38,486 bases of DNA from VBAS01 sp964444975 (lineage in GTDB: Bacteria; Bacteroidota; Bacteroidia; Chitinophagales; Chitinophagaceae), in contig CAYUJD010000030.1 of the NCBI GenBank assembly GCA_964444975.1, positions 1 through 38,486 of the forward strand, written 5' to 3'. This document shows positions 24,672 through 33,159 of the stretch, one piece after another; the stretch's first letter is position 1; every line of letters starts with the position of its first letter. The position numbers were made by a program, and so were the translations under genes. The notes under the pieces are model-generated. The model was not told the origin of the DNA. It worked only from the letters and a program-made list of their open reading frames with translations, and made no database searches.

Positions 24672-25871
24672 TCATTCACCCTTTTTAATTTTCTCCCAGT
24701 TCCGGATTGATTTTATTACAGCTTCCGTAACATGTTTATCATTTTTAAATGACCAATCCAGCGATTTGTAAGTAGTTGTATTATCGCTGGTAGCATGAAA
24801 AAATACAATTCCTTTCAATGCTGGATATGTTAATGGAATGGAATCCAACGCCTGTTTGAACCAGACGGCACGATCACCGCCCACGGGTAGCGAACCAAAT
24901 TCTGTAATCATCATTGGCTTTTTGTATAATGAAACAGAATCATAAAACTTGCCGAATATTTCTTTAAAAGTCCACCACTGGCTCCAGGTAGCTACCGTGC
25001 CGTAGTTCAGTGCTGTCACACCAATCCAGTCAACATAATCATGGCCCGGATAAAATTGCGGATAAGTGATATAGGCCGGATGCGGCGACCAGATCCAGAT
25101 TACATTATTGGCGCCAATAGCTTTAAACCGGTCAACCACATGATGCCAGGCAGCAATAAAATCTTCCGGTTTATTATTCTGCGGCCCCCAGGGATAGCGG
25201 AACGGATCATTCATCTCATGGCCAAAACGTAATAGTAAGGGAGTTCCAAACTGTTTTGCGGCATTGGCCCATTTGTCAATATAGCTGTCAAATTTCCCGG
25301 CGGTTATTTCTTTCATCCCTTCATAGTTCTTATCTTTTTTATTTTTTAAAAAGGGAAATTCTTCTTCATTAAAATCATTCAGCCAGGGCTCCCAGGTGAC
25401 CATTGGAATGGAGCCAAGATCTGAAATAGCCTGTACCCTTAATTGGGGAAACACCTGTATTTTTTTACTACCCCATGCTGTATAAATGGAAATAATGGAA
25501 AGTTTTGTTTGAATGGAATCTTCCAGTTCGATAATACTCTCATACGATTCTGCCGTGTTATCGTCGTATGCTCCAAAAAGGAGGGTGTCTAAGCTATTGA
25601 ACATGGATTTATTGGTGCGGTATTTATAAAGCCATTGCAGTGATGCAGACCTTGTTTTTCTTTCGTCTTTCCCCAATACATTTTTTTCCAGCTGAGAAAT
25701 TCTGAAATCTGCATTCCTCAGCAGGTCATCTAAAGGCCCTTTATTTTTTTTGCCGGCCCATGTCAGTAACAAAAAAACAGACACACCAATTGCCATGGCT
25801 GAAAGAAACAGCCCGAACCTAACTAAGAAGGCAAACAACTTTGAATTTTTAAAACCCGATTTACTTTTCAT
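24672..25871 (-). CDS. Membrane-anchored glycoside hydrolase family 26
   Basis: This 399-residue protein has an N-terminal membrane anchor (about residues 12-38) and a GH26-type (alpha/beta)8 barrel. The acid/base Glu219 lies in RFGHEMND and the nucleophile Glu324 in ITEFGS, 105 residues apart as in known GH26 enzymes. Aromatic substrate-cleft motifs (WEPWL, WIWSPHP, DWIGVTALNYG) are visible. GH26 members cut beta-1,4-mannan, mixed-linkage beta-glucan or beta-1,3-xylan; which applies cannot be told. Its start overlaps the GT2 gene end by 11 bases. By position it is the analogue of the BcsZ cellulase in cellulose operons, trimming or releasing the nascent polymer in the periplasm. Confidence 0.88.
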   Translation of the reverse strand: MKSKSGFKNSKLFAFLVRFGLFLSAMAIGVSVFLLLTWAGKKNKGPLDDLLRNADFRISQLEKNVLGKDERKTRSASLQWLYKYRTNKSMFNSLDTLLFGAYDDNTAESYESIIELEDSIQTKLSIISIYTAWGSKKIQVFPQLRVQAISDLGSIPMVTWEPWLNDFNEEEFPFLKNKKDKNYEGMKEITAGKFDSYIDKWANAAKQFGTPLLLRFGHEMNDPFRYPWGPQNNKPEDFIAAWHHVVDRFKAIGANNVIWIWSPHPAYITYPQFYPGHDYVDWIGVTALNYGTVATWSQWWTFKEIFGKFYDSVSLYKKPMMITEFGSLPVGGDRAVWFKQALDSIPLTYPALKGIVFFHATSDNTTTYKSLDWSFKNDKHVTEAVIKSIRNWEKIKKGE

Positions 25872-27477
25872 TTAATTCAGATATTGAAGATGCGTATTGG
25901 ATTTTATTGATATCAATTTCTTTCCAGGGTTCTTCAGCTGGCAGTTTCCGCGATTCAAAAGCCGCATATAAACCACCAAAGGTCATTATAAAGGAAATAA
26001 TTGAAAATGCTACCATGCCCCAGATCATTCCACTGGTTAATTGAAGCCGGGCTTCCGGCGTATAATATTTACGTAAAATAACAACTACTGTAAAAGTGAT
26101 AAGAAAAATAAGTTGCTGGATTATCAACGGACGTACAAAGGGTGTAAACCCTTTTACGGCTTGTTTGGCTGTGGGGATATAGGGAATCTTTCCATTCCAC
26201 AGCGATAACAGAAAACCAAAAGCAAAAACAGGCCAGCAGGCAAATTTCAAAAACATGCCTCTTAAATGAAGCCCCCTTTCAGCGGCCGGATGGCAAAGCC
26301 ATTTTTGCATATATAAATATATAGCAACTGCTATGATGACGACGGGCAGCCAGTGTTGTAAAAATTCAGTCAGATCCATGTAAGCCGGTAATTTACCCGT
26401 CCATAAAAATAAATAGGGAAACAGGATAAAGAAAAACATGGAGACACCGGAAAAATAATAGGTACCAATAGTGCTATAGGATAAACGCTGCCAACCGGAT
26501 AATTTCTTCCAGCATCGTGGAAGTTCTGCAAACAACACTTCATGCACTCCTCTTGCCCATTTCAATTGTTGTTTGCAAAAAGATCCCATGTCTTCGGGTA
26601 CCAGGCCGCGGCTTACCACCACAGGCACATAAACCGATTCCCATCCCTGGGCATGTATGCGGATTGAGGTTACCATGTCTTCGGCCAGTCCTATACCATG
26701 CCCGCCGGCAGTTTCCAAAGCTTTTCTTCTGAAAGTGCAGTTGGCGCCAATTGCCACCGAACAGTTTATTCCGTTCAATCCCATTTGCGTGGGGCCATAA
26801 AAACCATAAGTTTGTTCTGCGGCTCCTTTTGCAGTAAAAGATCTGTTTTGGTTGTAATAAGTTTGGGCTACCTGCACAAATCCTGTTTTTTCATTGGTAA
26901 AATATCCCAGCACTTCATCAAAAAAATTTGGAAAGGGAATATGATCCGGATCGAGTACCAGAATAAAATCTTCAGTGGTCATCGCTAATGCTGCATTGAT
27001 TTTACCTGCCTTGGCGCCGGGATAGCCAACCAGCTCCAGCCACACTGCTCCATGTTTTTCGGCCACCTCTTTAAAACGGATATCCTGTGTATCATCAAGC
27101 AAATATGTGGTATGCGGATATTTTATTTTTGAACAGGCTTCCAGTGTTTTTTCAAACATGCTTAACGGTTCTCCCGGAGAACTGGTGGTGAAAATGGCCA
27201 CTTTTAACCCGGGTGGAGCAGGGATCGGTTCGGGAATTTTTATTTTCAAATAGCTGATCCATAATAATACCATCCTGAAAATTCCCCACCATAAAATAAA
27301 AGTGAGCAGCAGGTACAAGGGCAGTGAGGCTACATGATCTTCTTTAAACCACCAGTTAAAAAGGTTAAATATACAAAGCACACCAGCTATCACAAGAGAT
27401 GAAAGAATGAGTTTATACAGGCGGGTAAATGGCGCAGCTCTCCTGTATTGCCAAAGGTTATTTTTTCTTTTTATCAT
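25861..27477 (-). CDS. BcsA-like processive GT2 polysaccharide synthase
   Basis: This is a 538-residue membrane glycosyltransferase. Two helices (about 21-41 and 52-75) precede the GT-A domain, which carries LLDD (Asp128-129), DPDH (DxD, 176-178), AED (266-267, catalytic base region) and QQLKW (303-307, the QxxRW position). At least six helices follow (about 340-505), with the interfacial segment KIPYIPTAKQAVKG. This is the layout of cellulose-synthase-like enzymes that polymerise and translocate a beta-glycan across the inner membrane. It lacks a PilZ domain, so direct c-di-GMP activation is unlikely. It overlaps both neighbours (20 and 11 bases). The sugar is unknown; Lys replaces Arg in the last motif. 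Confidence 0.9.
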   Translation of the reverse strand: MIKRKNNLWQYRRAAPFTRLYKLILSSLVIAGVLCIFNLFNWWFKEDHVASLPLYLLLTFILWWGIFRMVLLWISYLKIKIPEPIPAPPGLKVAIFTTSSPGEPLSMFEKTLEACSKIKYPHTTYLLDDTQDIRFKEVAEKHGAVWLELVGYPGAKAGKINAALAMTTEDFILVLDPDHIPFPNFFDEVLGYFTNEKTGFVQVAQTYYNQNRSFTAKGAAEQTYGFYGPTQMGLNGINCSVAIGANCTFRRKALETAGGHGIGLAEDMVTSIRIHAQGWESVYVPVVVSRGLVPEDMGSFCKQQLKWARGVHEVLFAELPRCWKKLSGWQRLSYSTIGTYYFSGVSMFFFILFPYLFLWTGKLPAYMDLTEFLQHWLPVVIIAVAIYLYMQKWLCHPAAERGLHLRGMFLKFACWPVFAFGFLLSLWNGKIPYIPTAKQAVKGFTPFVRPLIIQQLIFLITFTVVVILRKYYTPEARLQLTSGMIWGMVAFSIISFIMTFGGLYAAFESRKLPAEEPWKEIDINKIQYASSISELNEK

Positions 27478-28960
27478 TAATAAAAAGATATTTTAATTGA
27501 ATACTCGCCGTATGGCTTTTAAAGAAAATTAAACTTTGGTAAATATAATTTCCATTAATATAGAAATGACGTGACAAGGTAAAGTGCAGTTCGCCGGAAA
27601 ACTCTACCGGTGTATAACTATAAGGTTCAAATTTTTTATTGACGAAAAATGAGCCTATTCCATTGTTATCAACAAATAATGAGGGCTGGCTGGCTTGAGC
27701 CGCTACACCAATATTCAGATTGGAAGAAAAACGGGCATATTTTGAAAAAGGAATCTGAAGTGAAACCAGCAATGAATGAATACTTTGTTCAGCCGGTGTA
27801 AAATAAGGAGCATAGATCCCTTCTATTTCGGCATTCAATACAGGGGGTATGGGTTGAGAATTTTTAGGTTGAAAAGTATTTTGCTTTGCATCGGCATAAG
27901 AAAAAGCATAACCTGCCTTAAAAGAAAAATCATTTTTATGAATGACCGGAGCCAATAACCAGAGGTAGGCAGTATAGGCGTTATTTCCGTCTTTAAAATC
28001 CTGGTACTGATATGCTGCTCTTCCCAGCCAACGGCTTTTCCTGTCAAAACCCAATCCCAATTCACCTACCTGGTACATAAATGGATTTTTTATACTGGCT
28101 AAAGTATATTGATACGGTTTTTTGTGGGTAACTGCATCGAGAGAAAAAGAAGGAGAGATTTTTTGAACCAGTTTCGCTTTCCAACTCATTTCGCCGTTGT
28201 AATTACTTGCCTGGAAATAACCTGCAGAAAACTCAAGATCAGTTTTGGAAGAAGCTAAAGAAATTTTATTGCCGGCCTCTATCCACGAAGTTTTATAAAT
28301 CTGATCAGCATCAAAACTATAAAGGCTGGCTTTAATATACGGAGAGAATAACCATGATTTGTAAACTCCTGCTTCTGGTTCAAAACTCTGTCTTTGTAAA
28401 GGCTGGTCATCAGTATAGGCTGCTCCCTGCAGTTTTATATAAGGTGCAGTATAATCAGCAATTTGCTGAAGAATATAATCTGCATCTGCACTGCCGGGAT
28501 GAAGCCGTTCAAGTAAGGCTGCTTTTTTTTTAGCAGCCGCTATATGGCCTGTCCAAAGATCAATATAGGCAAGCATCTTATTTGTCTCCTGGTGGTTGCT
28601 GTCAAAGATTAAATAATCTTTGAGCAATTGGCGGGCTTTTGAAAATTTATTGAGTTGATACAACAAGCTGCCATAATCCAGTTTAACAGCAGCCACATCG
28701 GGAAATAAATTCAAAGTTTTTTCATAAACAGCAGTTGCCTCATCAAATTTCTTCATCCAGAATAATACAAGGGCCTGCAGCCGAAAAGCATTTACATCTG
28801 TATGGTGAGAATTATAAAGAGTGAGCAGGTTATTGGCCTCATCAAATTTTTTCTCATATGCCAGGTTACGGGCAAGGTTTACTGTATCTGTATTTCCGGT
28901 GTTTTGTGTAAATGAATTATGGCTTAATAGAATTAAAAAAAAGGTAAAGAATCTTTGCAT
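27458..28960 (-). CDS. TPR/beta-barrel outer-membrane protein, putative polysaccharide exporter
   Basis: This 500-residue protein has a signal peptide (about residues 1-19). TPR-like repeats follow (about 24-160: KKFDEANNLL, KKFDEATAVYEKTL, NKFSKARQLLKDYL). The C-terminal 330 residues are rich in alternating aromatic/polar strands and end SIQLKYLF before a basic tail. That is the domain order of BcsC, PgaA and YaiO-like proteins, in which periplasmic TPRs lead into an outer-membrane barrel. It is the first gene of a three-gene overlapping operon and its stop lies inside the synthase gene. Export of the GT2 product through the outer membrane is the likely job. No close family name can be given with certainty. 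Confidence 0.8.
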   Translation of the reverse strand: MQRFFTFFLILLSHNSFTQNTGNTDTVNLARNLAYEKKFDEANNLLTLYNSHHTDVNAFRLQALVLFWMKKFDEATAVYEKTLNLFPDVAAVKLDYGSLLYQLNKFSKARQLLKDYLIFDSNHQETNKMLAYIDLWTGHIAAAKKKAALLERLHPGSADADYILQQIADYTAPYIKLQGAAYTDDQPLQRQSFEPEAGVYKSWLFSPYIKASLYSFDADQIYKTSWIEAGNKISLASSKTDLEFSAGYFQASNYNGEMSWKAKLVQKISPSFSLDAVTHKKPYQYTLASIKNPFMYQVGELGLGFDRKSRWLGRAAYQYQDFKDGNNAYTAYLWLLAPVIHKNDFSFKAGYAFSYADAKQNTFQPKNSQPIPPVLNAEIEGIYAPYFTPAEQSIHSLLVSLQIPFSKYARFSSNLNIGVAAQASQPSLFVDNNGIGSFFVNKKFEPYSYTPVEFSGELHFTLSRHFYINGNYIYQSLIFFKSHTASIQLKYLFINDKKKK

Positions 28961-29071
28961 TAATTATTAATCAGTTTTCTGATAAAGGTTATCAATAAAA
29001 ATTGTATTAAACAATGTTACAGTTAAATATGACTTTTTCATGATACAAAAACCTCTGGGTTATACTGGTTT

Positions 29072-29109
29072 AAAAAAACCATCCCACCTCTGGCAGGACG
29101 GTTTTTTTT
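29072..29109 (-). terminator. Intrinsic terminator after the M57-like protease gene
   Basis: AACCATCC (29077-29084) pairs with GGACGGTT (29096-29103), one mismatch, with an 11-base loop. Seven A residues lie on one side and eight T residues on the other, so read on the minus strand it is a hairpin with a U-tract starting 12 bases past the protease stop codon. It separates the protease from the polysaccharide operon. The remaining gap up to the operon start (28961-29071) shows no other clear element. Confidence 0.75.
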
Positions 29110-29121
29110 AAAAATAAAATC

Positions 29122-29916
29122 TTAATACAAATAATTCAATGCCACTTTATCATTGCTGTTGAATGGACGGTCTGTAGTGCTGCTCAGGCAGGCCAGCATC
29201 CAGGATGCAGCATCGGGACCGGTAGGTGTGCCGGGTATATGTACAGCGCCTACACCAGTAGTTTCCTGTCCTTCATTACCACCCGTACCACAGCTATAAC
29301 TACGGTTCATATAGTCTGTATGACGGAACCCAATGCAATGACCCATTTCATGTGCCAGTACGGTTGTCATGAAACCATCACTGTAAGTAGTATATTTTTT
29401 AGCATACTTAATTTCATTATAAGGATCGCCACCGCTGGTGGGGAATCCTGCAGAAGCTATATACTGCCCGGTATTTACAATCCTGATATTAATGTTGCCA
29501 CCACTGCTTACCCGCTGAAAAGTGAGTGCCAGACCCTCTGCATTGTAACGGGCAATAGCATGATCAATAGCTGCTGAAAAACCAGAATTGATAGTGCCGC
29601 TTACGCTTACAGTAATTGTTCTGGGGAGTCCGGTTACCAGGTTGAAAGTTCGGTACTGTTCTTCGCCTGCAATTCTGAGTTTTGGCGAAGTGGGTCTTTC
29701 ATTTAAACTGGCTTCAGAAAGGAATATGTCACCTTCTACAAGGTAACCACCCTCTGTTATCTGCACATTAGAAGTGTTGAATCCAAGATTTGAAATCTTG
29801 GTCATCGTTTCCTGTGAAATTTCTTCCTGTGCAGTTTCTTTTGCTTCCTTTTTACAAGCAGTGATTGTAAAACTTACAATCATGACAAGTGTTAGTGTTT
29901 TCATCAAGTGTCTCAT
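29122..29916 (-). CDS. Secreted zinc metalloprotease, M57-like
   Basis: The 264-residue product starts with a lipoprotein-type signal (VMIVSFTITAC, Cys21) and contains HEMGHCIGFRH (residues 189-199), a metzincin zinc site with HExxHxxGxxH spacing. The overall length and the region before it (ISNLGF...VEGDIFL...QYRTFNLVTG) match the Bacteroidota peptidase M57 (HEIGH-type) group as I remember it. The catalytic Glu is Glu190. It is expected at the cell surface or periplasm. I use the ATG at 29916; a longer frame to 29982 adds an unlikely extension. It is divergent from the type IX-secreted protein. Substrate unknown. Confidence 0.85.
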   Translation of the reverse strand: MRHLMKTLTLVMIVSFTITACKKEAKETAQEEISQETMTKISNLGFNTSNVQITEGGYLVEGDIFLSEASLNERPTSPKLRIAGEEQYRTFNLVTGLPRTITVSVSGTINSGFSAAIDHAIARYNAEGLALTFQRVSSGGNINIRIVNTGQYIASAGFPTSGGDPYNEIKYAKKYTTYSDGFMTTVLAHEMGHCIGFRHTDYMNRSYSCGTGGNEGQETTGVGAVHIPGTPTGPDAASWMLACLSSTTDRPFNSNDKVALNYLY

Positions 29917-29971
29917 GAGTTTGATTTTGTTTGGTGATGAGATATACCTTTCGGTATTTTGTGGAGGAAAA

Positions 29972-30001
29972 GATAAAAACAATATTTTAAATTGTTTTAT
30001 C
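29972..30001. promoter_or_regulatory. AT-rich inverted repeat in divergent promoter
   Basis: GATAAAAACAAT (29972-29983) and ATTGTTTTATC (29991-30001) are complementary apart from one extra A, around a seven-base centre. It lies in the 164 bases between the starts of the protease gene and the type IX-secreted protein gene and may be a shared operator. No consensus -7 box is evident for either gene. Confidence 0.35.
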
Positions 30002-30080
30002 TATTATTCACATTTTTTTTGATTTTGCCAGGTTATTATGGAGAGCTCAGTTGTGGTTTACATTTTTATGACAAATCAGG

Positions 30081-30791
30081 ATGAACTATAAAAACAGCCC
30101 TATGAGTCGTAATTATACGAGGAATAATTTTTTTGTTTTGAGAAAGCTGCTGTTCATAATGCTTTGGTTTCTTATTCACCAATCTGCATTTTCACAGGAA
30201 AAATGGCCGCTTTATAAAATCTCCCCGGGGTTATTGAAAAAAATTAATTCAGGGGTATTTACCGGCAAATCAACATTTATAATCACAATTTCCGGGAAAG
30301 TTTTGCCTGGCGAAATCAAAGCCTTAAATGCAGGCGAAAAGAAAATAAATGATTATGCATCATTTTCCTTCTTTGAAATCCGGGTTACTGTTGAGGAATT
30401 GCTGTCAAAAGTGTTACCGGCGCCGGGAGTAATTTTTGCCGAAGATGCTTCATTAAAAAAAGGACTGAATATTTGTCGTATTAAATTAGAACTTACGGGG
30501 GGAGGCGTTATTTATTCCCAACAGGAAACGGTGTATTATTTACGAGGTAATGATTTTATAGTTTTTCCTAATCCTGTGCAGCAAAATCAACCGATAAATA
30601 TATTGGCCTCTGATTCGCAGGAAGAAACCCGGTTGCTTATATACAATTCACAGGGTAACAAATTAGCGGAGTATGTTATAGAAAATACGGTAACATCAAT
30701 ACCATCGGGCCGCCTAAGTAAAGGACTTTATATTTTCCGGTTTACAAGAAAAGGGCAGCCAGGCAATTCAATAAAAGTTTTCGTTTATTAA
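30081..30791 (+). CDS. Small type IX-secreted protein, possible S8-protease remnant
   Basis: This 236-residue protein has an N-terminal signal (hydrophobic residues 22-38, FSQ cleavage). The middle resembles an S8-protease propeptide from this phylum (FEIRVTVEELLSKVLPAPGVIFAED, about residues 98-122). A type A type IX secretion tail begins at VFPNP (161-165) and ends KVFVY, with GLYIFRF as the penultimate strand. The stretch between (NICRIKLELTGGGVIYSQQE) is the usual linker before such tails. The catalytic part of a protease is absent, so this is either an internally deleted gene or a small stand-alone surface protein. An alternative ATG is seven codons in. The divergent neighbour is a secreted protease. 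Confidence 0.75.
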   Translation: MNYKNSPMSRNYTRNNFFVLRKLLFIMLWFLIHQSAFSQEKWPLYKISPGLLKKINSGVFTGKSTFIITISGKVLPGEIKALNAGEKKINDYASFSFFEIRVTVEELLSKVLPAPGVIFAEDASLKKGLNICRIKLELTGGGVIYSQQETVYYLRGNDFIVFPNPVQQNQPINILASDSQEETRLLIYNSQGNKLAEYVIENTVTSIPSGRLSKGLYIFRFTRKGQPGNSIKVFVY

Positions 30792-30820
30792 AAAAACCGG
30801 CAGGTGCGAAGGGATTATTT

Positions 30821-32104
30821 CTATAAATACTGAATGGCTTCTTTAGTTGCTTCAATTGTTTTATCCAGGTCATCTTTTGTCAGCGCATTATTGAGAAACC
30901 AGCTTTCAAATGCAGATGGCGGGAGATAAACACCCCTGTTCAGCATAGCATGAAAAAATATTTTAAATGATTCATTATTGGCAGATGCGGCCGATGCAAA
31001 ATCAGTAACCGGATGATCGCTGAAATGAATGCTGATCATGGAGCCAAACTGATTGATCACATAAGGCTGTCCCCATGCTTTCAATACTTCATCCAGGCCA
31101 TTCTTCAGGTAAATAGATTTTTCTTCCAGTTCTTTATAAATAGCCGGGTTGTTTTTTAATTCTTTCAGCACGGTGTAACCCGCAATCATTGCAATAGGAT
31201 TACCACTTAATGTTCCGGCCTGGTACACATTCCCAAGCGGTGCAATGTGCTGCATAATTTCTTTTTTACCACCGAATGCTCCAACGGGCATTCCGCCGCC
31301 AATTACTTTTCCATAAGTAACCAGATCGGCTTTGATGTTTAATTTTTCCTGGGCACCACCCGGCGCTAAACGAAAACCCGTCATCACTTCATCCAAAATG
31401 AATACGATTCCTTCTTCATCACACAAGTTTCTTATTCCTTCCAAAAATCCTGGCTGAGGTAAAATACAACCCATATTTCCGGCAACAGGTTCAACAATGA
31501 TGGCTGCAATTTCTCCCTTATGTTGCCGGGATAGTTTTTTTACAGCATCCAGATTATTATATGCCGCCGTCAATGTATCATTCGCTACGCCGGCAGTCAC
31601 ACCGGGCACGGTTTGAATATTAAAAGTTGCTACACCGCTTCCTGCTTTTACCAAAAATGAATCAGCATGACCATGATAATGCCCTTCAAACTTGATGATT
31701 TTATTTTTTCCTGTGTATCCTCTTGCTAAACGGATAGCACTCATGCATGCCTCTGTACCACTGCTCACCATGCGGATCATATCCACACCCGTCATACTGA
31801 TGATGAGCTCAGCCATTTCAATTTCCAGTTCTGTGGGTGCACCAAAAGAAGTTGAACCCAATGCTTTTTCCTGTATCGCTTTTACTACTGGTTCGTATGC
31901 ATGACCCAAAATCATTGGACCCCATGAAGCGATATAATCAATGTAACGGTTGCCATCAGCATCAAACAGGTAAGCGCCTTTTGCATATTTTATAAACAGG
32001 GGTGTGCCGCCCACACTTTTAAATGCCCGCACAGGGGAGTTTACTCCGCCAGGAATAGTTTTTTGTGCTCTTTCAAATAATGCCTTACTTTTTTCTATTG
32101 ACAT
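30821..32104 (-). CDS. hemL: Glutamate-1-semialdehyde 2,1-aminomutase
   Basis: This 427-residue class III PLP enzyme has PGGVNSPVRAF at the start, VSSGTEACMSAIRLAR (phosphate/cofactor loop), DEVMTGFR (PLP-ring Asp) and TYGKVIGGGMPVGAFGG with the PLP-binding Lys. It converts glutamate-1-semialdehyde to 5-aminolevulinate in the C5 route. It is the last gene of the heme cluster, starting 32 bases after hemB, while its pathway partner hemA is the first. Length is standard. No terminator is obvious after it; the type IX-secreted protein gene converges on it with 29 bases between. Confidence 0.97.
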   Translation of the reverse strand: MSIEKSKALFERAQKTIPGGVNSPVRAFKSVGGTPLFIKYAKGAYLFDADGNRYIDYIASWGPMILGHAYEPVVKAIQEKALGSTSFGAPTELEIEMAELIISMTGVDMIRMVSSGTEACMSAIRLARGYTGKNKIIKFEGHYHGHADSFLVKAGSGVATFNIQTVPGVTAGVANDTLTAAYNNLDAVKKLSRQHKGEIAAIIVEPVAGNMGCILPQPGFLEGIRNLCDEEGIVFILDEVMTGFRLAPGGAQEKLNIKADLVTYGKVIGGGMPVGAFGGKKEIMQHIAPLGNVYQAGTLSGNPIAMIAGYTVLKELKNNPAIYKELEEKSIYLKNGLDEVLKAWGQPYVINQFGSMISIHFSDHPVTDFASAASANNESFKIFFHAMLNRGVYLPPSAFESWFLNNALTKDDLDKTIEATKEAIQYL

Positions 32105-32136
32105 AATCTTATAATCATTTGCTTTGAATCATCAAA

Positions 32137-33120
32137 TTAACTAATCAGCCGTACTGCATCTTTTGCAAAATAAGTTGCGATCAAATCAGCACCGGCTCTT
32201 TTAATAGACGTCAGTACTTCCATGATTGCTTTATCTTCATTGATCCAGCCTTTTTCTGCCGCCGCTTTGATCATCGCATATTCGCCGCTGATGTTGTAGG
32301 CGCTTACCGGAACGTTTACTGCATTCTTTACTTCACGGATAATATCCAAATAACTTAATGCAGGTTTTACCATCACAATATCTGCTCCTTCTTCCACATC
32401 CATCATAGTCTCTTTTATTGCTTCAATGCGATTGGAATAGTCCATCTGATAAGTTTTTTTATCGCCAAAACCGGGAGCGGAATCCAGCGCATCGCGGAAT
32501 GGTCCGTAAAAGCAGGAAGCATATTTGGCGCTGTATGCCATAATGCCCACATTGGTAAAATTATTTTCTTCCAGTCCTTTCCGGATGGCGCCAATGCGTC
32601 CATCCATCATATCGCTGGGCGCCACCATATCCGCACCGGCTTCAGCATGACTGATGCTCATTTTCACCAGCGCCTCCACTGTTTCATCATTTACAATCTT
32701 TCCGTCCTTCACTATTCCATCATGGCCGTAAGATGAATAAGGGTCGAGCGCCACATCTGTCATCACATACATTTCCGGTACGGCATCTTTAATAGCACGA
32801 ATACTGCGCTGCATCAGCCCGTCTTTGTTCCATGCTTCTTTACCGGTATTATCTTTCAGCCCGTCTTTGCATTTGATAAACAGCAGCACACTTTTCAGGC
32901 CCATGGTCCAGAGTTCTTTTACTTCTTTCACGGTTATATCAAGACTATTGCGGTAATAACCGGGCATGGAAGCAATTTCCGTTTTGCTGTTTGTACTTTC
33001 ATCAATAAATAAAGGCACAATAAAATTGTCAGGCGACAGTTTGGTTTCAGCAACTAAAGAACGGATGGCAGCGGACAGTCTTAAGATTCGGTTTCGTCTT
33101 TGTAAATACATAAGATTCAT
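32137..33120 (-). CDS. hemB: Porphobilinogen synthase, Mg-type
   Basis: This 327-residue TIM-barrel enzyme has the two active-site lysines in MAYSAKYASCFYGPFRDA and VMVKPALSYLD. It condenses two molecules of 5-aminolevulinate to porphobilinogen. The metal-site loop reads DVALDPYSSYGHDG: the Cys triad of the zinc-dependent enzymes is replaced by Ala/Asp/Asp, so it should be a Mg-dependent or zinc-independent type. The ATG at 33120 is used; another ATG lies three codons in and is equally plausible. It follows hemF by 39 bases, a gap filled by a heptanucleotide repeat. Confidence 0.96.
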   Translation of the reverse strand: MNLMYLQRRNRILRLSAAIRSLVAETKLSPDNFIVPLFIDESTNSKTEIASMPGYYRNSLDITVKEVKELWTMGLKSVLLFIKCKDGLKDNTGKEAWNKDGLMQRSIRAIKDAVPEMYVMTDVALDPYSSYGHDGIVKDGKIVNDETVEALVKMSISHAEAGADMVAPSDMMDGRIGAIRKGLEENNFTNVGIMAYSAKYASCFYGPFRDALDSAPGFGDKKTYQMDYSNRIEAIKETMMDVEEGADIVMVKPALSYLDIIREVKNAVNVPVSAYNISGEYAMIKAAAEKGWINEDKAIMEVLTSIKRAGADLIATYFAKDAVRLIS

Positions 33121-33123
33121 TTA

Positions 33124-33151
33124 TGAGTAATGAGTAATCAGTGATGAGTAA
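33124..33151. repeat. TGAGTRA heptanucleotide repeat in hemF-hemB gap
   Basis: Four units fill 33124-33151: TGAGTAA, TGAGTAA, TCAGTGA and TGAGTAA. They occupy most of the 39-base gap between the hemF stop and the hemB start, so any ribosome-binding site for hemB is made of repeat sequence. Confidence 0.75.
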
Positions 33152-33159
33152 AAGACTTA

